Assembly: GCA_017460265.1 (NCBI GenBank)
Contig: JAFUBJ010000425.1
Span: forward strand, 1-11,124
Length of the DNA: 11,124 bases
Direction of reading: 5' to 3'
DNA from: Atopobiaceae bacterium
GTDB lineage: Bacteria > Actinomycetota > Coriobacteriia > Coriobacteriales > Atopobiaceae
Shown: piece by piece, positions 1 to 6,328 of the stretch
Layout of the letters: each line of letters starts with the position of its first letter
How positions within the stretch are numbered: the stretch's first letter is position 1
Position numbers and translations under genes: made by a program
The notes under the pieces: model-generated
Databases searched by the model: none
What the model was told of the DNA's origin: nothing
The model's input: the letters and a program-made list of their open reading frames with translations, nothing else

Positions 1-27
1 CATGACAAGCAAGAGGGGATACCCCAC

Positions 28-1041
28 ATGAAGTCTGGCAAGAACAACAGACGCACCGGCTTGAAGGCCATGGCTCTCTCTGTGGCATGCGCATTGGCAC
101 TTACGGGATGCTCCGGCCTCACCAACAACTTGCCCTTCGAGTTTCCCGATCTTTCGGGGCTTCCCAATCCCTTTGCCGCCCTTGGCACAGGCACGTCAGT
201 CGAGGAAGCCCGTGTGGCAAAGGCCGGGGAACATACCTCGCAGCTCAGTTCCACCGACCTCGTGGAGGCCGGCAAGCTCACGGTGGGAATCAACACTACC
301 TCGGCATCGGCTCCCTTTGCCATCGAGAGCTCCGCAGGCACCCTCTACGGCATAGACATCGACGTTGCCTCCGCCCTTGCCGACGAGCTGGGCCTGACCG
401 TTCGCTTTGTTGAGGTTGGGGGCATCGACAGCGCCCTTTCCGAGGGCACGTGCGACCTTGTGATGGACGTCTCTTCCGGCTCGTCCACCACGGCCACCAT
501 CGTGGGCAGCTACTACGAGTCGTGCCCTGCCTTCTTTGCGATGGGAGACACGCGCGTTGTCACGACTGACGAGCTGAACGGCAAGAAGGTGGCCGTCCAG
601 GAAGGCTCTGTGTCCCAGGGCATCTTGGGCAGGTCCAACCTGTCCATGGAGCAGAGCACCTTCATCAACCTCAACGACGCCTTCGAGGCCCTGCACTCTG
701 GTGAGGTGGACTTTGTCCTGTGCGATGCCTACCCGGGCGCCTACCTCGCAGCCGCCTACGAGGGCGCGAGCTTTGTGGGGGCCATTTCCACCCCAACGTC
801 ATACGGCATGGCCGTCTCCACCGACAAGGCCGAGCTTCAGGCCGCCGTGCAGCAGTCCTTCGACACCATTTCGGGCAACGGCGTCATGGACGTCATTCGC
901 TCCGTGTGGGTCGGCGGAATGCCTGCCATCTCTCCCGACCAGGTCATCCAAGGCATCCAGATCGAGGGTGGCACCTCCACGGCAGACTCGGCGGAGCAGG
1001 ACGGAACGACGGCGGGCGCCAACGCGGTCGTGCTCTTCTAG
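28..1041 (+). CDS. Extracellular solute-binding lipoprotein, family 3 type
   Basis: Probable substrate-binding lipoprotein of an ABC importer, anchored on the outer face of the membrane. Residues 1-28 form a lipoprotein signal: basic start (KSGKNNRR, GLK), hydrophobic core and lipobox LTGC with Cys28. A Pro/Gly-rich tether of about 45 residues follows. The bilobed binding domain starts near residue 82 (GKLTVGINT) and contains the family-typical YGIDIDVASALADELGL (107-123) and a hinge-like segment FVLCDAYPGAYLAA (229-242). The segment where amino-acid binders usually carry a ligand-binding Arg (T..R...FS.PY) reads SSGSSTTATIVGSYYES here (149-165) and has no Arg, so the ligand may not be a standard amino acid. 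The tail after about residue 315 is low-complexity Ser/Thr/Gly. No permease or ATPase gene lies in the window. The start is supported by a purine-rich AAGAGGGG upstream. Family assignment is good; substrate unknown. Confidence 0.85.
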   Translation: MKSGKNNRRTGLKAMALSVACALALTGCSGLTNNLPFEFPDLSGLPNPFAALGTGTSVEEARVAKAGEHTSQLSSTDLVEAGKLTVGINTTSASAPFAIESSAGTLYGIDIDVASALADELGLTVRFVEVGGIDSALSEGTCDLVMDVSSGSSTTATIVGSYYESCPAFFAMGDTRVVTTDELNGKKVAVQEGSVSQGILGRSNLSMEQSTFINLNDAFEALHSGEVDFVLCDAYPGAYLAAAYEGASFVGAISTPTSYGMAVSTDKAELQAAVQQSFDTISGNGVMDVIRSVWVGGMPAISPDQVIQGIQIEGGTSTADSAEQDGTTAGANAVVLF

Positions 1042-1086
1042 CCGCTCATCAGTTCTGGGCGTAACTGCCGTCTACGGGTAGCACTT

Positions 1087-1113
1087 TCCTTCTGCCGAAG
1101 GAGTTTTGTGTTT
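1087..1113 (+). terminator. Probable intrinsic terminator after the binding-protein gene
   Basis: A 6-bp stem TCCTTC/GAAGGA with a TGCC loop (1087-1102) is followed by GTTTTGTGTTT. It is short, but the U-rich tail and the position 45 bases past the stop codon fit a rho-independent terminator. Confidence 0.5.
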
Positions 1114-1119
1114 ACGCGA

Positions 1120-1147
1120 TTGCGGACGAGCCGAGGGGGTATCAAAT
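1120..1147 (+). promoter_or_regulatory. Candidate promoter of the hibernation factor gene
   Basis: TTGCGG (1120-1125) and TCAAAT (1142-1147) are separated by 16 bases and lie just past the preceding terminator and about 60 bases before the start codon. The match to a housekeeping promoter is only moderate. Confidence 0.3.
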
Positions 1148-1154
1148 AGTTAAG

Positions 1155-1175
1155 GCAGGCACTCGAGTGGCCTGC
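1155..1175 (+). other. Hairpin in the 5' leader of the hibernation factor gene
   Basis: GCAGGC (1155-1160) pairs with GCCTGC (1170-1175) around the near-palindromic ACTCGAGTG. If the candidate promoter is correct, this structure lies at the very start of the mRNA and could act as a 5' stabiliser. It does not cover the Shine-Dalgarno at 1196-1201. Confidence 0.35.
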
Positions 1176-1206
1176 AGTCGTATCCACTTCTAGTGAGGAG
1201 GCAAGG

Positions 1207-1791
1207 ATGGCCGACATCAAGATTTCGGGACGCAAGATCAGCGTGACCGACGAGATGCGCAATCGCGTGGAAGACAAGATCGGTGGCGCCCTCAAGGTGT
1301 TTGACATCCATCCCATGTCAGCGGATGTGGTATTGAGGGTGGACAAGAACCCCTCCAATCCTGAGCGCAAGACATGCGAGGTCACGGTGTACGTGCGCGA
1401 CCGCATTGTCCGCGTTACGTCTTCTTCAGATGATATCGATGCGGCCATTGACGAGGCAGCAAGCAAGGTCAGCCGCCAGATCCGCAAGTACAAGACCAAG
1501 GTCCTTGACCGTCGCACTCGCGCTCCGCGCCCCGTCGTCGAGATGTCCGTCTCTGACCTTGCCGACCTCATCGAAGAGGTCCCTGCTGACGAGCAGCTTG
1601 TTCGCGAGAAGTACGTGAAGCTAACCCCCATGACCGAGGAGGAGGCGCTCGTTCAGACCGACCTTCTGGGCCATGGCTTCTATGTGTTTGAGAACGCAAC
1701 CACGGGCCTGATCAACGTCATCTATCGTCGTCGCAACGGCGGCTATGGCATCATCAAGCCCCAGATCGAGAGCGAGGACGGCATTGCCTAG
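1207..1791 (+). CDS. hpf: Ribosome hibernation promoting factor, long form
   Basis: Binds the 30S subunit near the decoding centre and, in long-form proteins, dimerises 70S ribosomes into inactive 100S particles in slow growth or stationary phase. The 194-residue length fits the long form. The N-terminal domain (about 1-105) has the family pattern: MADIKISGRKISVTDEMRNRVEDKI, a second strand set around KTCEVTVYVRDRIVRV, and a basic helix AASKVSRQIRKYKTKVLDRR. A linker leads to the C-terminal dimerisation domain (about 130-190), with VREKYVKLTPMTEEEALVQTDLLGHGFYVFENATTGLINVIYRRRNGGYGIIKP, a hallmark of long HPF. The start is fixed by AGGAGG at 1196-1201, five bases upstream of the ATG. The gene is probably its own transcription unit or leads into the DegV gene 67 bases downstream. 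Function is well supported by family; regulation is inferred. Confidence 0.95.
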   Translation: MADIKISGRKISVTDEMRNRVEDKIGGALKVFDIHPMSADVVLRVDKNPSNPERKTCEVTVYVRDRIVRVTSSSDDIDAAIDEAASKVSRQIRKYKTKVLDRRTRAPRPVVEMSVSDLADLIEEVPADEQLVREKYVKLTPMTEEEALVQTDLLGHGFYVFENATTGLINVIYRRRNGGYGIIKPQIESEDGIA

Positions 1792-1819
1792 CGATACGTT
1801 CGCAACAGCCGACCAGTTC

Positions 1820-1851
1820 GTGTCCGCCGAGAGTGACCTCTCGGCGGACAC
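1820..1851 (+). other. Perfect 14-bp hairpin covering the probable DegV ribosome binding site
   Basis: The arms 1820-1833 and 1838-1851 (core TGTCCGCCGAGAG / CTCTCGGCGGACA) are perfectly complementary around a TGAC loop. There is no U-tract after it, so it is not a classical intrinsic terminator. The GGCGGA that best serves as Shine-Dalgarno for the ATG at 1859 (1843-1848, 10 bases away) lies within the 3' arm. It could end or process the hpf transcript, or restrain translation of the next gene. Confidence 0.6.
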
Positions 1852-1858
1852 GCCCGTA

Positions 1859-2842
1859 ATGTCGGCAGAAGATGTTGCACTTGGTTCGAGCGAGTTTCAC
1901 CAGCCGAGGTCCTGCAGAATCATCGTCGATTCGAGCGCAGACATCTCTCCCGAGGTGCTCAAGCGCCTTGACCTCGAGCTGATTCCGCTTACCTATGTCA
2001 CGCCTGAGGGCGAGGTCACCGACGACCAATGGGCGACCCAGACACCCCATGAGTTCTACGAGGTCTTCCGCAAGGATCCCAAGCTTCATTACACGACCTG
2101 CGCCATCACGCCCGGGCGTTACCTCGAGGTCTTCGAGGAAGCCGCAAAGAAGGGTGACCCAACCATCTACGTGAGCCTTTCCGGTGGTCTCTCCTCGTCC
2201 ATCCACAACGCCGAGCAGGCCGCAGGGATGCTGCGCGAGCAGTATCCCGACTTCGAGCTCTACGTGCTCGACCCCTGCTGCGACTCGGCGGCTGTCGAGC
2301 TGCTTGTCATCGAGATGGCGCGTCAGGCCTCGAAGGGCCTCACCGCACGCGAGGTGTACGAGTGGGCTTGCGAGTCGCGCTACTTTGTGCACGGCTTCTT
2401 CACGCTGGAAAGCCTTGACGCCTTGGCTGCCGGCGGGCGCATCCCTCCTGCGGCGGCCCAGGTGGGAGGCAAGCTCGACATCAAGCCCGAGCTCTCCTAC
2501 GACACCAACGGCGCGCTCACGCTCTGTGGCGTGTGCCGCGGCCGCAAGAAGGCGCTCCGCTCGATCATCGAGCACTTCCGCGAGAGCTATTCGCAGGACA
2601 CCTCGCTTCCCCTCGCCATTGTCTCGGCAGATGCCGAGAAAGACGCCGCATGGCTCGACGCGCAGGTGCGCAAGGTGCCGGGGTGTGAGCACGTTGCCAT
2701 CATCCACAGCACCGTGGGGCCCATCCTTGGCAGCCACGTGGGACCTGGCATGGTTGCCCTCGTCTTCTGGGGCTGCGACCGACGCGAAAAGCTCTCGCTT
2801 ACCGACCGCATTGCGCGCAAGGTCCGCGGAGACAGGGCGTAA
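1859..2842 (+). CDS. DegV family protein (fatty-acid-binding, FakB-like)
   Basis: DegV/FakB proteins bind a fatty acid in a deep pocket and, where studied, present it to the FakA kinase for phospholipid synthesis. This 327-residue protein has the family landmarks: RIIVDSSADIS (20-30), HYTTCAITPGRYLEVFE (77-93) at the usual TSQPSP region, VSLSGGLSSS (105-114), LAAGGRIPPAA (189-199) and IIHSTVGPILGSHVGPG (281-297). The region usually reading DSKSASMG is LDPCCDSAAVE here (137-147), which is atypical. I chose the ATG at 1859 because the domain begins about 18 residues later. In-frame starts at 1745 (inside hpf) and GTG 1820 (first base of the hairpin) would add non-conserved residues and lack a clear ribosome binding site. 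No FakA-like kinase is in the window. Family is confident; the lipid-binding role is inferred. Confidence 0.9.
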   Translation: MSAEDVALGSSEFHQPRSCRIIVDSSADISPEVLKRLDLELIPLTYVTPEGEVTDDQWATQTPHEFYEVFRKDPKLHYTTCAITPGRYLEVFEEAAKKGDPTIYVSLSGGLSSSIHNAEQAAGMLREQYPDFELYVLDPCCDSAAVELLVIEMARQASKGLTAREVYEWACESRYFVHGFFTLESLDALAAGGRIPPAAAQVGGKLDIKPELSYDTNGALTLCGVCRGRKKALRSIIEHFRESYSQDTSLPLAIVSADAEKDAAWLDAQVRKVPGCEHVAIIHSTVGPILGSHVGPGMVALVFWGCDRREKLSLTDRIARKVRGDRA

Positions 2843-2867
2843 GGCCTTGGAAACGATCATGACGGAC

Positions 2868-2892
2868 GGGAGGAGGGGAATACCTTCCTCCC
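2868..2892 (+). other. Intergenic G/C-rich hairpin, no U-tract
   Basis: GGGAGGAGGG (2868-2877) pairs with CCTTCCTCCC (2883-2892), ten pairs including one G-U, around a five-base loop. It lies 25 bases past the DegV stop codon and ends about 18 bases before the Shine-Dalgarno GGGAGG (2911-2916) of the next gene. That Shine-Dalgarno repeats the sequence of the 5' arm, so the 3' arm could in principle pair with either. It may be a weak terminator or a translational switch. Confidence 0.4.
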
Positions 2893-2927
2893 TTCCGCGT
2901 CTAAAATGTCGGGAGGTTTGAGGGCCC

Positions 2928-3890
2928 ATGGCTCAGACAAAGGTCAAGCGCGTGGCGCTCGTGGGGACAGGCATCATGGGTGCCGCGATTGGCGGGCACA
3001 TCCTTGACGCGGGCTATGCCCTGGTGGTGCACAACCGCACGAAGGAAAAGGCTCAGGAGCTGATCTCACGTGGGGCGGCATGGGCCGACACGCCTGCCGA
3101 GGCGGCGACGGAAGCCGACGTGGTCCTTACGATGGTGGGCTATCCGGCCGACGTGGAGGACGTCTACCTTGGGTCCAAGGGCATTCTTGCCGCAGCGCGC
3201 AAAGGCGCCTACCTGATTGACTTGACAACGAGCTCCCCGCAGCTCGCACGCGAGCTGCATGATGCCGCCGAGGTCATGGACCTGCATGCGTTTGACTGCC
3301 CGGTTACGGGAGGGGAGGAGGGCGCGCGTGCCGGCACGCTCACCCTCATAGCGGGAGCTGACGAGCGCTATGTGAAGCCGGTGCTTCCCGTGCTCGAGTC
3401 CTTCTCGAGCAAGATCTTCTACTTTGGCCATGCGGGCGCCGGGCAGTCCGCAAAGCTGTGCAACCAGGTCTCGCTTGCCTCATGCATGGTGGGCTGGGCC
3501 GATGCGCTCGCCCTTGCGCGTCAAAGCGGCATTGACGAGGACCTGATGCTCGACATGGTGTCGGGAGGCATGGGCGGGTCGGTCGCGCTCACGCGCCTGG
3601 CTCCACGTGCCGCCGCAGGCGACTTCAAGCCTGGCTTTCTAGTGGAGCACCTGCGCAAGGACCTCGGTTTGGCCCTTGCCGAGGCGGAAGACCTCGAGGT
3701 GACGCTTCCCGGGGCAGAGACCAGCTTCATGCTGTACGACACGCTTTGCCAGGTGGGCGGGTCGCGCATGGGCACCCAGGCGCTCGAGCTGCTCTATGAG
3801 GACGAGGGCACGAGCTCTGCCGCCGGCCTTGACTGGTCCGCCCTGCCGTCCGTTGCGGACGACGGCCACCACCACCATCATCACCATTGA
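2928..3890 (+). CDS. NAD(P)-dependent 3-hydroxyacid dehydrogenase family, natural C-terminal His7
   Basis: Member of the beta-hydroxyacid dehydrogenase family (3-hydroxyisobutyrate dehydrogenase, tartronate semialdehyde reductase, succinic semialdehyde reductase types). It would oxidise a 3-hydroxyacid, or reduce the semialdehyde, with NAD(P) in the cytoplasm. Residues 8-18 RVALVGTGIMG are the dinucleotide-binding glycine motif. CPVTGGEEGARAGTLTLIAG (124-143) is the substrate-binding loop, GAGQSAKLCNQ (170-180) carries the catalytic Lys176, and HLRKDLGLAL (241-250) is the conserved C-domain helix with Lys244-Asp245. HNRT (35-38) after the second strand suggests NADP preference, as is common with Arg there. 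The extra C-terminus ends in DDG followed by seven histidines written with both CAC and CAT codons (314-320). A strong GGGAGG at 2911-2916 supports the start. The substrate cannot be assigned from sequence. Confidence 0.9.
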   Translation: MAQTKVKRVALVGTGIMGAAIGGHILDAGYALVVHNRTKEKAQELISRGAAWADTPAEAATEADVVLTMVGYPADVEDVYLGSKGILAAARKGAYLIDLTTSSPQLARELHDAAEVMDLHAFDCPVTGGEEGARAGTLTLIAGADERYVKPVLPVLESFSSKIFYFGHAGAGQSAKLCNQVSLASCMVGWADALALARQSGIDEDLMLDMVSGGMGGSVALTRLAPRAAAGDFKPGFLVEHLRKDLGLALAEAEDLEVTLPGAETSFMLYDTLCQVGGSRMGTQALELLYEDEGTSSAAGLDWSALPSVADDGHHHHHHH

Positions 3891-3895
3891 TAGGC

Positions 3896-3928
3896 TCTCC
3901 CCTGCGAGGCCTGGCCACGCGCGGGAGA
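3896..3928 (+). other. Intergenic hairpin after the dehydrogenase gene
   Basis: TCTCCCCTGCG (3896-3906) pairs with CGCGCGGGAGA (3918-3928) with one C-C mismatch and one G-U pair. The 11-base loop contains GGCCTGGCC. No U-tract follows. It begins six bases after the stop codon and ends 24 bases before the next start, so it could be a U-less terminator or an mRNA processing or stability element. Confidence 0.4.
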
Positions 3929-3952
3929 CACCAGAGAGAAACGTAGCATTGC

Positions 3953-4729
3953 ATGAACGAAACCACACAAAGCTCGATAGCGGTTCTCATTGACTACGAG
4001 AACCTTGCCCTGGGGACGGGGCGCCGCAAGCGCAACGGTCACCAGGAGGTTGGGCCCATGCCCGACATGAAGTGCATCCTCGAGAGACTCGTGGACAAGG
4101 GCAGGATCGTCTCGAAGCGCGCCTACTGCGACTGGCAGCGCTTCTCTGATGCCGTTACGCCCCTGCACGAGCTGGGCATCGAGCTGATAGAGATCCCTGA
4201 CCGGGCATTTACGGGAAAGAACTCGGCAGACATACGCCTGGCGGTCGACGCGGTCGAGATCTGCCTCACGCGAGAGCACATCGACACCTTTGCCATCCTG
4301 TCGGGAGACTCCGACTTCTCGCCGCTCGTGTCAAAGCTCAAGGAGTTTGGCAAGGTGGTCATCGGCGTCGGCATGAAGGAGGCGACGAGCTCGCTTCTGG
4401 CCGAAAACTGCGACGAGTTCCTGTTTTACGAGGACATCGTTGCCTCCAGCGGGGTCCCCAGCTTCGAAGGCGTCGTTCCCAAAGAGAAGCACCCCTGCTA
4501 CCAGCTGCTCTTTGAGTCGATTGTCGCGGCGCAGCGCGACGACGACGGTCCGGTGCTGGCGGCGAGGCGTAAAGACACCATGAAGCGCAAGCGTCCGCAG
4601 TTTTCGGAGACCTCCTATGGCTACCGTTCGTTCACGGCGCTTCTGCGCGAGGCTGCTAAGCTTGGATTGATTGACATTCATAAGGATGCGCGCAGCGGCA
4701 CGGCTATGGTGGATGGCTTTCACGAGTAA
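3953..4729 (+). CDS. NYN (PIN-like) domain protein with C-terminal OST-HTH/LOTUS domain
   Basis: Probable metal-dependent ribonuclease of the NYN/LabA (DUF88) group joined to an RNA-binding winged helix. The NYN domain (about 9-162) shows the acidic active-site set: VLIDYENLA (Asp14, Asn17), TGKNSADIRLAVDA (Asp93, Asp99) and FAILSGDSDFSPLV (Asp119, Asp121). All expected acidic residues are present, so it is likely active. The C-terminal part (about 180-257) matches an OST-HTH domain: HPCYQLLFESIVAAQ, then SYGYRSFTALLREAAKLGLIDI. Between the domains lies a basic patch RRKDTMKRKRP (205-215), plausible for RNA contact. The ribosome binding site is weak (GAGAGA at 3934-3939, about 13 bases from the ATG). 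The next gene begins 56 bases later on the same strand. The family architecture is known in bacteria and eukaryotes; the RNA target here is unknown. Confidence 0.88.
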   Translation: MNETTQSSIAVLIDYENLALGTGRRKRNGHQEVGPMPDMKCILERLVDKGRIVSKRAYCDWQRFSDAVTPLHELGIELIEIPDRAFTGKNSADIRLAVDAVEICLTREHIDTFAILSGDSDFSPLVSKLKEFGKVVIGVGMKEATSSLLAENCDEFLFYEDIVASSGVPSFEGVVPKEKHPCYQLLFESIVAAQRDDDGPVLAARRKDTMKRKRPQFSETSYGYRSFTALLREAAKLGLIDIHKDARSGTAMVDGFHE

Positions 4730-4742
4730 AATAGAAGGGTTG

Positions 4743-4761
4743 AGCCACGTCCTGCGTGGCT
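4743..4761 (+). other. Short hairpin between the NYN and HEAT-like genes
   Basis: AGCCACG (4743-4749) and CGTGGCT (4755-4761) form a perfect 7-bp stem with a TCCTG loop, without a U-tract. It ends 12 bases before the GAAGAGG ribosome binding site. TAAAAT at 4727-4732, overlapping the NYN stop codon, could serve as a -10 element, but I see no good -35. Confidence 0.35.
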
Positions 4762-4785
4762 GTTGATAGATCGGAAGAGGTTCTC

Positions 4786-5409
4786 ATGGCACAAGACAAC
4801 GTTGCACCCCAGTCCAACGAGACATCCGAAGCCCAGGCGTCCGCGCCCATGACAGAGGCTGAAATCAAGCAGCTCGTCGAGCTGATGGCAGGAGCAAACC
4901 GTCGCAAGCGGCAGGAGGCTTCCCATGCCCTCGCGCTTGCTGCGCAAGAGGACGCGGAGGCGCTCGTTCCCTATGTGGACGAGCTCATCGACGCGCTCTA
5001 TCGTCCCGAGGCGCAGACGCGCTGGGAAGTGCTGACGGCGCTTTCCAAGCTTGCCCCCGCACACCCGGAAATGGTGGACGAGGCCTATGACGGTGCCGAG
5101 GCGTCCCTGTTTGACGAGGACTCCGCCATCGTGCGCCTGGCCGCCTTCCGCTTCCTCATCCAGTTGGGCGCATGCTCGCCGGATCGTTCCGACAGGGTCT
5201 GGGGCATCGTTGACGAGGCAATCCAGTGCTATCACGGCGACCCAGAGTATCGCGACATGCTGTTTGCCCTGTCGGACTTTGCCCGTGGCAACATCTCGGA
5301 AGCGACGCGCGACGCCCTTATCGCGCGCGTCGGCTTCGATGCGGAAAACGGCCGTGGATACGTGCGGATCATCTCTAACGAGATCGTTTCAGTGGCAAAG
5401 GGGGCTTAG
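4786..5409 (+). CDS. HEAT-like alpha-helical repeat protein, function unknown
   Basis: A 207-residue acidic, Ala-rich cytoplasmic protein with no signal peptide or membrane segment. After a disordered Ser/Thr/Gln/Ala N-terminus (1-22), the rest reads as paired helices of about 35-45 residues: TEAEIKQLVELMAGANRRKRQEASHALALAAQ (23-54), ALVPYVDELIDALYRPEAQTRWEVLTALSKLA (59-90), VDEAYDGAEASLFDEDSAIVRLAAFRFLIQLGA (97-129), and a C-terminal set around YRDMLFALSDFARGNI (155-170). The RxEASHAL and VRLAAFRFL helices are typical of HEAT or armadillo-like scaffolds, which usually mediate protein-protein contact. Start chosen for GAAGAGG at 4774-4780, five bases upstream; an alternative GTG at 4756 lies inside a hairpin. 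The stop is two bases before the next start codon, so it is probably co-translated with the SurA-N-like gene. No specific function is recognised. Confidence 0.75.
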   Translation: MAQDNVAPQSNETSEAQASAPMTEAEIKQLVELMAGANRRKRQEASHALALAAQEDAEALVPYVDELIDALYRPEAQTRWEVLTALSKLAPAHPEMVDEAYDGAEASLFDEDSAIVRLAAFRFLIQLGACSPDRSDRVWGIVDEAIQCYHGDPEYRDMLFALSDFARGNISEATRDALIARVGFDAENGRGYVRIISNEIVSVAKGA

Positions 5410-5411
5410 GG

Positions 5412-6284
5412 ATGCCCCGCTATCGTGACCAGGGAGCAAAGAGGGGCGGCATTGGCCTGCCGCTGGTCATTGCGCTCATGGTCTTTTCCCTTCTTTTGGG
5501 CTGCGCGGTCGACCACTTTCTGCTTGGTGGCGCCTCGGGAGACCTTCTTGGCTCGCTTTCGGGCTCAGGGGTGTCCCTCTCCGAGTCCGACCTTGACAAC
5601 GTCGTTGCCACCTATGTCCTTGATGGCGAGCGCTATGAGCTGACCTATCGCGATGCCATCATGGAGAACGGCTCGCTGGATGCCGCCAAGAAGTCTGACG
5701 GATCGTATCGCGTGCCCTCGGCAGAGAGCGTGCTTGCCGTTGCACGCAGCCGGGTCATCACGGCTGAGGCAGAGCGCCTGGGCATCACGGTTACCGACGA
5801 GGACGTGAACGCCTATGCCGAGGCGACCTTTGGGACGACCGACCTTTCGACGATTGCCACCGCCTATGGCATGGAGCAGGATGCGGCGGGCGTGCTGCTG
5901 CGCGAGGCTGCGCTCATGTCTGCCCTGCGCGACAACGCGCTGTCCGAAGGGGCGGGGGAGGAGCCTGTGCCCCCGGCAGAGCCCGAGCTGGGCGAGGAAG
6001 TTACCATGACGCCCGAGTACGCGGCGTATGTCATAGAGCTTGCCGGCGACGAGTGGGATGCCGAGGCCGGAACGTGGGCGTCTTCTGACGGTCCCTTCGC
6101 GTCTTCGCTCGTGGACTATGAGATAACCCCCGATGGGGCGTCCTACGAGGCTGCGCAACAAGCCTATTACACCGCTTACCAGCAGCATGTTGCACGGCAG
6201 GCGGACTATTCCGCCCAGTGGACGGACTACGTGAACGGACTGCTTGGGAAGGCGTCCATCACCATCTCGTCACTGGCCATGTAG
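5412..6284 (+). CDS. Membrane-anchored SurA-N-like protein, paralogue A
   Basis: An exported, anchored protein of 290 residues. Residues 1-12 are basic and 13-38 hydrophobic (GIGLPLVIALMVFSLLLG then CAVDHFLLGG). Cys31 in LLLGC could make it a lipoprotein, but the paralogue at 8705 has Arg there, so a transmembrane anchor is equally possible. The extracellular part contains a helical region PSAESVLAVARSRVITAEAERLGITVTDEDVNAYAEATFG (102-141), then IATAYGMEQDAAGVLLREAALMSALRDNAL (148-177). This resembles the N-terminal chaperone domain of SurA/PrsA proteins. No parvulin isomerase domain follows. After an acidic Pro linker comes a C-terminal module with DEWDAEAGTWASSDG (213-227), YEAAQQAYYTAY (245-256) and WTDYVNGLLGKASITIS (270-286), shared with the paralogue. 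Its start lies two bases past the preceding stop. A chaperone-like role is inferred from weak resemblance only. Confidence 0.8.
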   Translation: MPRYRDQGAKRGGIGLPLVIALMVFSLLLGCAVDHFLLGGASGDLLGSLSGSGVSLSESDLDNVVATYVLDGERYELTYRDAIMENGSLDAAKKSDGSYRVPSAESVLAVARSRVITAEAERLGITVTDEDVNAYAEATFGTTDLSTIATAYGMEQDAAGVLLREAALMSALRDNALSEGAGEEPVPPAEPELGEEVTMTPEYAAYVIELAGDEWDAEAGTWASSDGPFASSLVDYEITPDGASYEAAQQAYYTAYQQHVARQADYSAQWTDYVNGLLGKASITISSLAM

Positions 6285-6328
6285 GCGACGGCCTCTCGCT
6301 TCCTCGGCGGAGCGCGTAAAGGATCTCC

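Noticed and set aside
1110..1142. Stress sigma-factor (SigB-like) promoter, GTTTAC ... GGGTAT, upstream of hpf
   Set aside because: The spacing of 21 bases is too long for the known consensus, and SigB is not established for this kind of organism.
1745..1858. Longer DegV start overlapping the end of hpf
   Set aside because: It adds 38 non-conserved residues, has no clear ribosome binding site, and would make the perfect hairpin coding sequence; the domain starts soon after 1859.
1754..2929. Long minus-strand open frame opposite the DegV gene
   Set aside because: Its protein is rich in Arg/His/Gly/Val without family motifs, and the plus strand encodes clear DegV signatures; long antisense frames are expected in high-GC DNA.
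3860..3890. His tail as a cloning or vector artefact
   Set aside because: Codons are mixed CAC/CAT, and the sequence continues into ordinary genomic intergenic DNA and a further gene, with no vector-like sequence.
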